Source: Pseudobdellovibrionaceae bacterium (lineage in GTDB: Bacteria > Bdellovibrionota > Bdellovibrionia > Bdellovibrionales > UBA1609). From it: a stretch of 64,000 nucleotides of DNA. Below the pieces are notes generated by a model. That model saw only the letters and a program-made list of their open reading frames with translations. It ran no database searches and was not told where the DNA came from. Shown one piece after another: positions 8,970 to 19,253 of the stretch. Within the stretch, counting starts at the first letter, position 1, and every line of letters begins with the position of its first letter. The DNA is taken from positions 20,733 through 84,732 of the forward strand of contig JAUVAX010000007.1 of NCBI GenBank assembly GCA_030591685.1. Reading direction: 5' to 3'. A program made the position numbers and the translations under genes.

Positions 8970-10475
8970 ATGAACAATGCCCCATTTATTGAAAAATCCC
9001 TTGAGGGACACCTTGGTACGTTAAGTAAAGATGGCGCTTTAATGGTCAAAACAGGGGCAAGCACCGGCCGCTCAACAAAAGAGCGTTTTGTTGTAAGGCA
9101 GGCTGAAATTGAAGATGATATTGAGTGGGGAGATGTTAACCAACCCATAGCCCCTAGTTTTGCTAAAGAGTTTTTTGATCGTTTAGAGGCGCGGGTCGAT
9201 GCAAACGATCCACTAGAAATGGATGGATACGTGGGGGCCTTTAAAGTAAAGGTTAAATCATCAAGCCCTTGGCATATTGCTTTTGCAAAAAATATGTTTC
9301 GAAAAGAAGTTGTAGAGTCCTTAAAGGGCCAAATCCCTGAAGACTTAGAGATTACAATTATACATGACCCTTATGGTAAGGTTTCAGACTTAGGTTTAAA
9401 TCATAAATATGAAAAAGCTATTATTTTAGACCCCCTAAAGTTAAAGGTGGGTATTATAGGCACCGCCTATGCCGGAGAAATTAAAAAATCAGCGTTTACA
9501 TTGTGTAATTTTTTAATGCCAAAATTTGGCGTGTTACCGATGCATTCAAGTGCCAATTGTTTAAAAACAGGAGATAACTCGTCGGTACTTTTTGGTTTAT
9601 CTGGTACAGGTAAAACAACTCTCTCAGCAGATCCAGAGCGGTTTTTAATTGGTGATGATGAGATCATTTGGTCTAAAAACGGGGTCTCTAATCTTGAGGG
9701 GGGCTGTTACGCTAAACTCATTAATTTAGATAAAAATAATGAGCCAGATATTTACAATGCGGCTAATAAGTTTGGTTCTATCCTTGAGAATGTCACTTTT
9801 AATTTAGAGGACCGAGAGGTTGATTTTTTTGACAATTCTTTAACAGAAAACACACGAGCCTCTTACTGTATAGAGGCCCTTGATAAAGTATTTGATCAAA
9901 AACAAGAGGCTCGGCCGCCTCAATCCATTGTATTTTTAACAGCGGATGCCTTTGGGGCTTTGCCCGCGATTGCTAGGCTTGACGAGTGGCAAGCACAGTA
10001 TCATTTTATTTCTGGCTATACGGCCAAGGTGGCTGGAACTGAAATCGGAGTCACTGAGCCTGAAGCGACTTTTAGCTCCTGCTTTGGCGCCCCATTTATG
10101 CCTCGTCCGGCTTCAGTGTACGCGTCTCTTTTGGCTCGGCTCGCTAAAGAGTACAATGTCCCCGTATATTTATTAAATACAGGCTGGACAGTTGGAGGTT
10201 ACGCTAAAGGCGAGAGGTTCCCCATTAATGTGAGCCGAACCTTACTTACAGCTATACAAAATGGTGAATTAGATAAAGTAAAAACAGTAAAACACCCCGT
10301 ATTTGGTTTTGAAGTGCCCTTGGAGGTCCCTGGTGTTGACAGTCGATGGCTTGAAATACCTAATGGAGAGAGCGTACAAGCTCTTGCTGAAAAATTTAAA
10401 CAAAACGCCCACAACAAAAAAGCCTCAATGACCGAAAGTATTATTGATCGCGGGGGCCCATTAACTATTAATTAA
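8970..10475 (+). CDS. pckA: Phosphoenolpyruvate carboxykinase (ATP)
   Basis: PckA converts oxaloacetate and ATP to PEP and CO2, the entry step of gluconeogenesis. The 501-residue protein is somewhat shorter than the 530-540 residues usual in the family, but all key parts are present. A GASTGRS motif lies at about 29-35. The P-loop GLSGTGKT is at 209-216, and the FLIGDDE metal-binding motif follows it at about 225-231. A GYTAKVAGTE segment with conserved lysine is in the C-terminal half. It stands alone with an AAGAGG ribosome-binding site. With maeB at 22870 it indicates growth on amino acids or fatty acids rather than on sugars. Confidence 0.95.
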   Translation: MNNAPFIEKSLEGHLGTLSKDGALMVKTGASTGRSTKERFVVRQAEIEDDIEWGDVNQPIAPSFAKEFFDRLEARVDANDPLEMDGYVGAFKVKVKSSSPWHIAFAKNMFRKEVVESLKGQIPEDLEITIIHDPYGKVSDLGLNHKYEKAIILDPLKLKVGIIGTAYAGEIKKSAFTLCNFLMPKFGVLPMHSSANCLKTGDNSSVLFGLSGTGKTTLSADPERFLIGDDEIIWSKNGVSNLEGGCYAKLINLDKNNEPDIYNAANKFGSILENVTFNLEDREVDFFDNSLTENTRASYCIEALDKVFDQKQEARPPQSIVFLTADAFGALPAIARLDEWQAQYHFISGYTAKVAGTEIGVTEPEATFSSCFGAPFMPRPASVYASLLARLAKEYNVPVYLLNTGWTVGGYAKGERFPINVSRTLLTAIQNGELDKVKTVKHPVFGFEVPLEVPGVDSRWLEIPNGESVQALAEKFKQNAHNKKASMTESIIDRGGPLTIN

Positions 10476-10702
10476 ATCCATAATTGAGAAACTTAAAAAT
10501 AAAAAATGCCTGTACATTTTTTTTGCACTAATGACGTAACGCCTATTGTCGCGTGAGAATATTTCATGGTCTGAGCCTATGAGAGCATGTATTTATTTTA
10601 ATTCAAAAAAATAGCCCTTAAAGATTGAAAATATTACTCATATTGATTAGGTTCATTTTAATAATTTCGTGGGGGAATTAAAATTCATATAGGGGGAAAG
10701 CA

Positions 10703-13330
10703 ATGAAAAATTTGCATCTAAGTATTGCCTTGTTGATGGCTCTTTTAACGGCCTGCTCATCAAAACCTAATGTAACACCAAAAAATGAAATTAAAAAATA
10801 CTTTAAACTCTCTAGTATCAACCCAATAGGCGTAGAGCGGTCACAAATTCATATACATAAATCAGCACTCGAAAAGGAGTTTTTGCTAAGAGCGTCTTTG
10901 ATTCAACAAGACCAGTCACCAAGCTTTCACGGTTTAAAAAGTCGGGTGGTTTCGTTTCGACAAAAGGGCGATAAGGTTTACATGCTAGAGGCCACTCAGG
11001 GGCATGTTGTTTCTGAGGCTATCCCTGCTCAATTTTTAATTGCTGAATTTGATATTAAAGATCAAAGTGAAGAGGCGTTAACTATAGATTTTAACTTAGG
11101 CATGAGCCAGCTCTTCTTAGGTAGCTCATGGCATGGGCAAGATTATGAAGGCGGCAAGTACGTTAACGAATTTGCAACTATCAAGTCTAACCTTAGTTAT
11201 ATTTCAAAGGCCTACTTTGCAGACGAGCAAACTCTCGTAATTAATCAAGTGTTGCAACTTAATAATGCAGCCGCGTTAGAAAGTACATCAGGGTCTGTGC
11301 AAGTAAGGTATTTTTTATCTCCTTACATAAAAAATTCTAATTTTGTACCGGTGGTCTCAAAAAGCTTTGAACAGTTTGGTTTTTTTGAAGTTTCCCCTCA
11401 GTTTGAGCTCGGCGGGGTTACAAAAAGTTATGCCTCCAAGTTTGATCACAATAAAACAATATCATATGCTATTTCAGCAAACACACCGGCCGAATACAAA
11501 CAGGCCGTAAAAGATGGTGTCCTATACTGGAACAAGGCTTTTGGTTCAGAGGTCATAAAGATTGTAGAGATCCCTGAAGCTATGTCTGCCCCTCAGGCCC
11601 ATATAAATATAGTTCAATGGGTGCACTGGACAGAGGCTGGTTTTGCGTACGCTGATGCTCAAGGGGACCCCCGAACGGGTGAAACTTTAAATGCGCAAGT
11701 TTATTTAACAAGTGTATTTGCAATTGGGTCAAAGATTCAGGCTCGTAGGTTATTGAAAAAAATAAACCCATTAAAAGCAAATGAGCCGAAGAATAAATAT
11801 GGCTTAAAAAGTTTTGAGCCCTCTCATTTGTGTGAGTTTAAAAACACAAAACAATGGGAGCAAAAAATACAAAGTTTACTGGCTTCAGGAGTGAGCGATG
11901 AGCAGCTTTTAAAGTTATCTCAAGATCAAATCAGGCAGGTAACAGCCCATGAAGTCGGACATACGTTAGGTTTAAGACATAACTTTGCTGGTTCATTGGC
12001 ATCTAATGTTTCAGCGCTTAACAAGAAAAGCGTATTTGAAAGTTATGTAAAAAAAGGTAAAACCCCTGAGGGAGTCGTTATTTCATCTACGATGATGGAT
12101 TATTTAGGTGCAAGAGATGATTTTATGGTGGGAGATCAAGCCGTAACAAAAAAAACCGCCTTAAAGTATGATGACCTTGTTATTAAAAATTTATACTTAG
12201 GTGTTGAAATAAATAAATCTGAGACTCCACTTTTTTGTACAGACTCTCATGTAGCCGCCTATGTAGACTGCGAAAGGCATGATAGTGGTTCAAGTATTAC
12301 AGACTATTCAAAGTTTGAGGTGTTTCGCAGGCTTGAGGTTCTGCCAGGCATGATTGTTAACTCGCTAATATCCTCTAAGTTCGGCCTTCGAAAAGACCAA
12401 GTCACCCCTATTGAGGAGTCAACGTTTAATAATATACCTGGGTATGCGGCTTGGGCCTTAGGCCCAAGGCTTCAGTTACTCACAGCATTAGGTAATAAGC
12501 CCTTAAGTATTAAGGTGGAACGAACATACTCATATATAGATGAATCAAATATTGATAATGTTAAAACCCAGCGCTATGACGAATTACTCTCAGATATTAA
12601 CAAGAGTGGAACTTTAATGAGTGTTCTACAACTCATCCCTGGTGATCTGTCTGAGGCTTGGTATAAAGCGCTTAAAAATAAAATGGATGCAGGTGAATAC
12701 GACTCCGGCGTTACTGATTTTGGGGTTAATTATGAGCTAACAACTCACGATAAAGAGATTGTTTTAAGAAAGGCGAAAGCTTTATTTAATAAAATTAATG
12801 AGTACCTTTTAGATATGTCGTTACAAATGCTAATGGCGACAGGTCAGCTGCCGGACCATAAACTTTCAACTGAGTTTGCTAGTTACTTGCAGGTGGCTCT
12901 AATGAACTATGTTTTTGCTGTTGAAGAAGACCGGGTAGTTAAGGGCTTTATGTATGAAAATATACCCAGTGGCACAGGGATGACATTAAATGCAGAAGAG
13001 TCTAGTGCTACAGCCATTGAGCTCCCCGTGTTTAAGTATAAATTTAAAACACGAATGCTAGCGGCTCAGTTGTTAAAACTCGGGCGTAGTGAGGCGCTTG
13101 AGTGGGGCTTTGTAGAGCGTATGTTGAATGTTGAAATAATGAAAGAGCTCCTTAAGCAATCTACGCCTGATTCAAGTAAGGATAAGGCTGCAGAAAAATC
13201 TGTTGATGATGAGGCCGCTCAAAAAGCCCAAGTAGAAAAGGACATCAAAGAGCTCCAACGGTTACTTTCACCAGAAGTTTTAAGATGGAATATTGAGAAT
13301 AATATAATTTTATCAGTTCTTTCTAAATAA
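10703..13330 (+). CDS. Large zinc-dependent metalloprotease lipoprotein (zincin fold)
   Basis: The 875-residue precursor has a lipoprotein signal peptide ending in LLTAC (lipidated Cys18), so it is anchored to a membrane facing the periplasm or the outside. At residues 416-426 there is a full extended zinc motif HEVGHTLGLRH, with three histidine ligands and a catalytic glutamate. About 48 residues later STMMDY provides the Met-turn, so this is a metzincin-like protease. The layout resembles the large zinc-dependent proteins annotated as DUF5117/DUF4953, and I assign it to that type with moderate confidence. The C-terminus is charged and helical (about residues 825-850, Lys/Glu/Asp-rich). For a predatory or scavenging bacterium it is a candidate extracellular protease. 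Confidence 0.82.
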   Translation: MKNLHLSIALLMALLTACSSKPNVTPKNEIKKYFKLSSINPIGVERSQIHIHKSALEKEFLLRASLIQQDQSPSFHGLKSRVVSFRQKGDKVYMLEATQGHVVSEAIPAQFLIAEFDIKDQSEEALTIDFNLGMSQLFLGSSWHGQDYEGGKYVNEFATIKSNLSYISKAYFADEQTLVINQVLQLNNAAALESTSGSVQVRYFLSPYIKNSNFVPVVSKSFEQFGFFEVSPQFELGGVTKSYASKFDHNKTISYAISANTPAEYKQAVKDGVLYWNKAFGSEVIKIVEIPEAMSAPQAHINIVQWVHWTEAGFAYADAQGDPRTGETLNAQVYLTSVFAIGSKIQARRLLKKINPLKANEPKNKYGLKSFEPSHLCEFKNTKQWEQKIQSLLASGVSDEQLLKLSQDQIRQVTAHEVGHTLGLRHNFAGSLASNVSALNKKSVFESYVKKGKTPEGVVISSTMMDYLGARDDFMVGDQAVTKKTALKYDDLVIKNLYLGVEINKSETPLFCTDSHVAAYVDCERHDSGSSITDYSKFEVFRRLEVLPGMIVNSLISSKFGLRKDQVTPIEESTFNNIPGYAAWALGPRLQLLTALGNKPLSIKVERTYSYIDESNIDNVKTQRYDELLSDINKSGTLMSVLQLIPGDLSEAWYKALKNKMDAGEYDSGVTDFGVNYELTTHDKEIVLRKAKALFNKINEYLLDMSLQMLMATGQLPDHKLSTEFASYLQVALMNYVFAVEEDRVVKGFMYENIPSGTGMTLNAEESSATAIELPVFKYKFKTRMLAAQLLKLGRSEALEWGFVERMLNVEIMKELLKQSTPDSSKDKAAEKSVDDEAAQKAQVEKDIKELQRLLSPEVLRWNIENNIILSVLSK

Positions 13331-13356
13331 GTAAGATTATTATATTTAATAAAAAA

Positions 13357-14268
13357 TCAAGTAAGTACATAAATATAAGGGGCTAATGGGCCCCTTATGT
13401 TTTTATGGGTAAGTTTATTTTTATAGTTTGAGGTAGTTTTAAATTCATCAGGCTTTGAAATTTGTTCGTTATTTAAGTAGAGACTGTGCTCTAGCTGACC
13501 ATCACTGCTGAGGGAGTAGAATTCTTTAATCGTGTAAGTTTTTTGGTTTAATTTTAAATCCCAATAGAGAGTGGCTTGAAGGGCTGTTGTTTCCCCAAAA
13601 GCCCACCAGTAACGGATATTGGATTTATAATCAACAGCGACCTCTGTAAAATTAGAGTCATAGATAAGCCCATAGACACGTTCGTTAATAGATGAGTTGC
13701 CTGAGTTGTGTGTAGTAAAAATCGTAATTTTTGTAGCTCGACCTGAAAAATTTATTTCATTTAAAAGAGTTTTTGGTAAAGAGTTGGGATGAGTGATTTT
13801 GAGGTTCACCTGCATAGGAACAGTGTGAATGACTCGGTGTTTGAAATTGTTAGTCGTAGGGTTGATGGTTTGGGTAAATTTAAGTGGGCAATTTTTAGGG
13901 CCTGAGATAGGGTTTGTGATTAAAAACGATTTATTATACAGAACCCTTTGGATAAGCTTGGGTGATGGGTGTGATTGTATGCGGCAGTTCTCTTTGATGA
14001 AGTTAATCGTATCATCTTTAACACTTGGGTTAATAAACAGTGGCTCAAGAAAGTTTTCTCCAATTAACGATGTTAATTTGTGTGTGTACTTTAAACTAAA
14101 ATAGATGCTAATAATTTTATTTTTCTCGACCTCGGTGATGGGCTTTGTGCTTGGGTCGTTAGGAGTTTGAGGGAGCGGGGGCTGTAAACGCTCTTCCGGC
14201 GCACAGGCGACAATATAAAATGTTAATAGAGGTAATAAGCATAGTTTTTTAATCTGACGGATGTTCAC
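13357..14268 (-). CDS. Hypothetical lipoprotein
   Basis: I do not recognise this 303-residue protein. A signal peptide ends in the lipobox IVAC at residues 19-22, followed by a Pro-rich linker (residues about 28-45). The body is rich in Asn, Thr, Ser and Lys with predicted beta structure and no further membrane segments. Cysteines occur at roughly 94 and 122 and may form a disulphide. It is convergent with the zinc protease lipoprotein, with only 26 bp between the stops. The protease's terminator lies inside the 3' end of this gene. No function can be assigned. Confidence 0.7.
   Translation of the reverse strand: MNIRQIKKLCLLPLLTFYIVACAPEERLQPPLPQTPNDPSTKPITEVEKNKIISIYFSLKYTHKLTSLIGENFLEPLFINPSVKDDTINFIKENCRIQSHPSPKLIQRVLYNKSFLITNPISGPKNCPLKFTQTINPTTNNFKHRVIHTVPMQVNLKITHPNSLPKTLLNEINFSGRATKITIFTTHNSGNSSINERVYGLIYDSNFTEVAVDYKSNIRYWWAFGETTALQATLYWDLKLNQKTYTIKEFYSLSSDGQLEHSLYLNNEQISKPDEFKTTSNYKNKLTHKNIRGPLAPYIYVLT
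13375..13404 (+). terminator. Rho-independent terminator of the metalloprotease gene
   Basis: A perfect 9-bp stem (ATAAGGGGC at 13375-13383, GCCCCTTAT at 13390-13398) with a 6-base loop is followed by TGTTTTTA-like sequence with five T at 13400-13404. It lies 45 bp past the protease stop and inside the last codons of the convergent lipoprotein gene, so the same bases serve as coding sequence on the other strand. Confidence 0.75.
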
Positions 14269-14487
14269 TCTCTATCCCCTTATGGAGCCATTTTTTATCA
14301 ACTCTCGCCCCTTAAGAGCAAGCTAAAACAGTTCAAATCTATTTACGTTGAGCTCTGTTAAAGAGCGTTGCATTATTAAGCATTGCGTTATGTAATTTTG
14401 AGCCTCTATCTGCTCGAACAGTTACTCGTTGCTAATAACTGTAAAGTGACCTAATTTTAGCTTTTAAATTTGTAAAGGGGCTCTCCT

Positions 14488-16971
14488 ATGTCAGATAAAA
14501 AGCTGACTCCATTGATGAGGCAGTATTGGGATATAAAAAATAATCATCTAGATAAGGTTTTACTTTTTAGAATGGGTGATTTTTTTGAAATGTTTCATGA
14601 GGACGCAATTATTGCGGCCCCTATCTTAGGAATCGCATTAACAAAGAGAAATAAAAAATCAAAAGATGACACCCCTATGTGTGGTGTTCCCCATCATAGT
14701 ATTGCAGGTAAAATAGCAATGCTCTTAAGTGCTGGGCATAAAGTGGCTATTTGTGACCAAATTGAGGACCCGGCTCTGGCTCAAGGCCTTGTCAAAAGAG
14801 CCGTAACAAGAATTTTAAGCCCAGGTATGGTTTATGACCCTGAAACACTTGATGAGCAGTCAGCCAACTACATTTGCAGTTTTGATAACAACAGCATTGG
14901 TTTTTTAGACACTTCAACGGGAGTTGGATTTTATTATAAAATAGAGGGTTTCGCCCAAGCTTATGAGCTTATAAATATTTTAAACCCTGTTGAGCTAGTA
15001 GTGACACCTGAAGTGAGAAAAAGCATACAAAAAGAGTCGTTAAAGCTTCACTTAACAACTCATTCGCTCACTCAATGTAATTTACCCAGTAAAGATTTAC
15101 CAAAAGCTATGGTGTGCCTTTTAGATTACGCCGTTTTCATGCAAGGGGCAGGCGTATTAACCACCCTGCGCCCCGTAGAAAAAAGGGTTTTATCTACAGG
15201 CATGCAAGTGTCAGCGACAGTACTTAGGCACCTAGAGGTCTTTCAAACCTATAAAGGTGAAACTAGGGGTAGCCTTTTTTTTGCGATTAATAGAACAAAA
15301 ACTTCGGCAGGGGCTCGGTTATTAAAAAATTATTTGAGTTTTCCGTTTTCTGACGAGCCAGAAATTTCTAAGCGATTAGATCAAGTTGAGTATTGGGTTA
15401 ATAGTTCGGCTCGATTAAAAGTGTTTCGCAGGATGCTTTCTAATATTGGTGATATTGAGAGGCGCCTGAGTAAAATCACCTCATCTAATTGTCATGCTAA
15501 AGATCTTCTTTCATTAGGAGAGTCCTTAGAGGCGGGGCTGTCGGCCACAGAATTTTATAAGCCCAAGTTCTTAAAAGAAGAGGGCCTCCTCGGTGTTCAA
15601 AGTGTCATCGAAAGTATTCAGAGAACAATTGACCTTGAGGCCCCCATCAATTTTAAATCCGGAGGGATTATAAATAAAGGGTTCATGCCCGCTTTAGATG
15701 AACTTATAGAACTTTCTGAAAATAGTAAGACATTATTAATACAAATGGAGCAGGACGAGCGTGAAAAGACATCCATACCGAGTTTGAAAATAAAGTATAA
15801 TAATGTGTTTGGTTATTTTATTGAAGTCACTAATATTCATAAGCACAAAGTGCCGGATAATTATAAAAGAAAGCAAACCCTCAGTAATGCTGAGAGGTAT
15901 ATCACTCAAGAGTTGCACGAGTTAGAAGGAAAGGTACTCTCCGCAAAGTCTAAACGTATAGAACTTGAGTTAGAGCTTTTTAATGATTTGAAAACGCAAG
16001 TATTAAAATCAACTCAAAGCCTATTGAGTGCGGCCAGACTTTGGAGTGATTGGGATGTGTTTTCAAGCCTGGCATGGTTGTCGATTGAATATAATTATTG
16101 CCGCCCTGAGTTTTCAATAAATGGGGACTTGAAGATATCGTCTTCCAGGCATCCTGTTGTTGAGCAAGAGGTTCGTCGACCTTTTGTCCCAAATGACATT
16201 GAAATAAAAAAAGGGCAATGCCTGCTATTAACAGGCCCTAATATGGCTGGTAAATCAACAATTATGAGGCAGGTAGCCGTTACAGCGCTGTTAGCGCAAA
16301 TGGGAAGCTTTGTGCCCGCCAGACATGCTGAACTCCCGGTGTTTGATAAATTATTTACTCGTATTGGGGCTAGTGATTTTTTAAACGAAGGCCTCTCTAC
16401 CTTTATGGTTGAAATGCAAGAGGCTGCGCATATGGTTAAGCAGTCCACGTCTTCGTCACTATTAGTATTAGATGAGATTGGTAGAGGTACAAGTACTTAC
16501 GATGGGATGAGTTTGGCGCAGTCACTTTTAGAGTACTTAATTTCAAAAAAAGGGTGCATGACTTTTTTTGCAACTCACTATCATGAACTTACAAGTTTAG
16601 AGGCGCGGTTTTCACAAATTAAAAATGCTCATATGACCATCAAAGAGAATAAGGGAGACCTTTTATTTCTTCACACTCTTGAACCCGGGCCAGCGAATAA
16701 GTCTTATGGGGTTCAGGTTGCTCGATTGGCGGGGTTACCTTTAGAGATCACAAAAAGAGCTCAAAATTTACAAACAACTAGGGAGGCCTTTGATTCGCCT
16801 GCGTCAGGTCAGATGACCCTCATGGGGGCCACGTTAGGGACTAGTGAAGACTCAGTACTAGAGCCTGAGAGTGAAGAGTTATTAGAGCAAATCAAGTCCA
16901 CCTCCATTCAAAGCATAACGCCTATTGAGGCTTTAAATAAGATAGCGGCATGGCAACAAAAACTTATTTAA
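14488..16971 (+). CDS. mutS: DNA mismatch repair protein MutS
   Basis: MutS recognises mismatches and recruits MutL. The 827-residue protein has the mismatch-contacting Phe-x-Glu motif (GDFFEMF, Phe32 and Glu34) near its N-terminus. Connector, core and clamp domains follow. The ATPase domain has Walker A GPNMAGKS at about 583-590, a downstream DEIGRGTSTYDG Walker B/signature region, and a conserved FATHYHEL segment. The C-terminus is helical, as in enzymes with a dimerisation or beta-clamp tail. The ATG at 14488 is preceded by an AAGGGG ribosome-binding site. Its last 22 bp overlap the glnD-like gene, so the two are co-transcribed. Confidence 0.97.
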   Translation: MSDKKLTPLMRQYWDIKNNHLDKVLLFRMGDFFEMFHEDAIIAAPILGIALTKRNKKSKDDTPMCGVPHHSIAGKIAMLLSAGHKVAICDQIEDPALAQGLVKRAVTRILSPGMVYDPETLDEQSANYICSFDNNSIGFLDTSTGVGFYYKIEGFAQAYELINILNPVELVVTPEVRKSIQKESLKLHLTTHSLTQCNLPSKDLPKAMVCLLDYAVFMQGAGVLTTLRPVEKRVLSTGMQVSATVLRHLEVFQTYKGETRGSLFFAINRTKTSAGARLLKNYLSFPFSDEPEISKRLDQVEYWVNSSARLKVFRRMLSNIGDIERRLSKITSSNCHAKDLLSLGESLEAGLSATEFYKPKFLKEEGLLGVQSVIESIQRTIDLEAPINFKSGGIINKGFMPALDELIELSENSKTLLIQMEQDEREKTSIPSLKIKYNNVFGYFIEVTNIHKHKVPDNYKRKQTLSNAERYITQELHELEGKVLSAKSKRIELELELFNDLKTQVLKSTQSLLSAARLWSDWDVFSSLAWLSIEYNYCRPEFSINGDLKISSSRHPVVEQEVRRPFVPNDIEIKKGQCLLLTGPNMAGKSTIMRQVAVTALLAQMGSFVPARHAELPVFDKLFTRIGASDFLNEGLSTFMVEMQEAAHMVKQSTSSSLLVLDEIGRGTSTYDGMSLAQSLLEYLISKKGCMTFFATHYHELTSLEARFSQIKNAHMTIKENKGDLLFLHTLEPGPANKSYGVQVARLAGLPLEITKRAQNLQTTREAFDSPASGQMTLMGATLGTSEDSVLEPESEELLEQIKSTSIQSITPIEALNKIAAWQQKLI

Positions 16972-19253
16972 CAAAAGAACAGCTCATCTCAGCTACGGAT
17001 CATTTAAGTGTTCTTCGTGGTAAAATTAATGACCCAGAGAGTACGAGTTTAATTAACTTTGGTAAACAGTATTCAAATTGGTTAGGTGAGCAATTATTAG
17101 CAAGGCTTTCAGCGTCCAAATACTGGGGGCCATCATTGCCCATTGTGGTTGGATCGTGGGCCCGAGGGGAGCTGTGCCCTTGTTCGGACATTGATTTGAT
17201 TTTTTGTGGACCCGAGGATCAAGTTAAGCACTTAGTTGATGATATCCATAGCCAAGGCCTTAAGCTTCGTTACCGCGTACCCGAGGACATTAATGATTGG
17301 TCTGTCGGGGTAGGGAGTTTTGACGTAACGGCTATTCTTCAAGCTCTCCCTTTTAGCATTGAGGCGGGCGCTCTATTAGCTCAACAACAAGAAATGATTA
17401 TTAATAAAGGGCAGGCTTTTTCAAGCAAATTAATCAATGACATGTTGCTTGAGAGAGAGCAAAGAAGTCTGCGATACGATTCAATTTCAAGCTACTTAGA
17501 GCCCAATGTTAAATACGGGCCCGGAGGGCTTAGAGATCTACAGCAGGCCTTATATATTTGCGAATTGTTTTCAGTGCGTTTTCCGGACGTATACACACTT
17601 GTAAAAAAACTTGAGAGCTTTAAGTGGTTTTTTATATGTATTCGACACTGGGTCCATATTAATGCTGGTACAGATTTATTAAACGCAACTGTTCAAAAAG
17701 AGTTGTCAGAGTTTTGTGGTTTTGACAGTGTTATTGACTTTAATAAGTATTTTCATAAAACACTCAGTGAGGTTAGTTTTTATGCCGACTGGATTGTTGA
17801 AAGAGCTAAAATATCTGTAACTCAGATTAGTAAAATTGAAGAGCTAAATATAAAGTCTTTTTCGGGGTGTTTTAAAGTATTAAGCTCTAATTCGGGTATT
17901 TTATTTCAAGGAAAGGTAAGGCTGTTTTTAGATCAACCTAGTTTAAAAAAGCCCACTCGAAGGGCTATGGGTCAGCTAATGGCTCAGTACTTTGTGCCAG
18001 AGCAATCTGAGGAATTCATTGTGAGCTTGTTTCGCTCTAAGTTGATTAATGAAGTTGTGCCTGAAATAAACCGTGTTCAGGGCCTAGTGCAACATGATCA
18101 GTATCATAGGTATACGGTAGACGCTCATACGCTCCAAGCATTAAGAAGCTTTATAAGAGGGGTAAAAAAGCCAAGCTCTGTTTTTGGTTCTCTTGGTGTT
18201 TTTGTAAAAAAATTGAGCGCTTTGGATAAAAAAATTATTATGTGGACTTGTTTATATCATGATTTAGCAAAGGGGCAGCCGGGTTCTCATTCTGACCTAG
18301 GGTCAAAATTAGTACTCAAAAATTTAACTGACTTTGGGTTGCCTAAAAAGCTACTTGATGAGGTTCAGTGGTTGGTTGAAAACCATTTGATCCTTAGTGC
18401 TGCGGCCTTTAAACATAACCCTAAGGCGGCTTCTACCTGGCAGTACTTGCATAAAAAGGGCATTAATAAATCTAGGCTTATAAAATTGGCTTTATTTACA
18501 GTTATTGATATTCAGGCGACTAACCCAGATGCATGGACGGATTGGAAGGAGCGCCTGCTCAATGAACTTGTTATTGCCCTTCAGTCTAAGGGTGCGGATC
18601 AATTTATGGAGTTATTAACTCAAGCTAGAGATAAAAAAGTAGAACTCTCAGAAGACTTTGTAAAGGGCCTTGACCCAACACTTGTTGAGAACGTGTCAGT
18701 GGCACTTTTATTAGATGATTATAAGAGGCTTAAGACTACAAAGGTCAACCTGCCTGTACGGTTTTTTAGGGTTTCAGAGGACGAGCATTGGGTGAGGTTC
18801 CACTCGTTGAAAGATAAACCCGGTATATTTTTAAAATTTGTGAGTGCTCTTTACGCCAGCGGATGTAAGATTCATCAGTGCTCTGTTCAGAGCTTTAAAC
18901 CTTTTGGAGTTTATGATTGGTTTTTAGTGAAAACGAATAAAACCCCAACTCAGCTTAAAAAAATCATCCCTTTAGTGAGTATTGAGCCTGAAACTGTACC
19001 TGATGTTAAATTTGAAGTTATCGAGATCGTCAGTGAAACTGATGCAGAAGTATTAATAAGTTTTCGAGGTAAAAGGATTCGGGGGTTTTGGTTCGTTGCG
19101 GCCAAAAGTTTATTTGACCATAATCTTACTATTTATTGGGCTAAAGTGAACACTTGGGGGCGCCAAGTCGAGGGGGTCTTTAGTGTAGAAAACAATGCTA
19201 CCTTTACTAAAGATTTTAAAAATCTCAGAAGTGAGTACTCGCTGAAGGTTTAG
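16950..19253 (+). CDS. glnD: GlnD-like [protein-PII] uridylyltransferase/uridylyl-removing enzyme
   Basis: GlnD senses glutamine and adds or removes UMP on PII proteins. The 767-residue protein has the expected order of domains. The nucleotidyltransferase site is GSWARGEL followed by SDID (Gly68-Ser69, Asp80 and Asp82). A GlnE/GlnD-type linker with YGPGGLRDLQ lies at about 189-199. An HD hydrolase domain has YHDLAKG near residue 437. Two C-terminal ACT-like domains follow, the first at about 610-680 and the second ending at the C-terminus. It is shorter than E. coli GlnD (about 890 residues). No glnB or amt is nearby, so its partner must be elsewhere. It is translationally coupled to mutS. 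Confidence 0.88.
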   Translation: MATKTYLTKEQLISATDHLSVLRGKINDPESTSLINFGKQYSNWLGEQLLARLSASKYWGPSLPIVVGSWARGELCPCSDIDLIFCGPEDQVKHLVDDIHSQGLKLRYRVPEDINDWSVGVGSFDVTAILQALPFSIEAGALLAQQQEMIINKGQAFSSKLINDMLLEREQRSLRYDSISSYLEPNVKYGPGGLRDLQQALYICELFSVRFPDVYTLVKKLESFKWFFICIRHWVHINAGTDLLNATVQKELSEFCGFDSVIDFNKYFHKTLSEVSFYADWIVERAKISVTQISKIEELNIKSFSGCFKVLSSNSGILFQGKVRLFLDQPSLKKPTRRAMGQLMAQYFVPEQSEEFIVSLFRSKLINEVVPEINRVQGLVQHDQYHRYTVDAHTLQALRSFIRGVKKPSSVFGSLGVFVKKLSALDKKIIMWTCLYHDLAKGQPGSHSDLGSKLVLKNLTDFGLPKKLLDEVQWLVENHLILSAAAFKHNPKAASTWQYLHKKGINKSRLIKLALFTVIDIQATNPDAWTDWKERLLNELVIALQSKGADQFMELLTQARDKKVELSEDFVKGLDPTLVENVSVALLLDDYKRLKTTKVNLPVRFFRVSEDEHWVRFHSLKDKPGIFLKFVSALYASGCKIHQCSVQSFKPFGVYDWFLVKTNKTPTQLKKIIPLVSIEPETVPDVKFEVIEIVSETDAEVLISFRGKRIRGFWFVAAKSLFDHNLTIYWAKVNTWGRQVEGVFSVENNATFTKDFKNLRSEYSLKV

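Noticed and set aside
8760..9011. 83-codon minus-strand frame before pckA
   Set aside because: It overlaps the pckA start antisense and lacks coding character.
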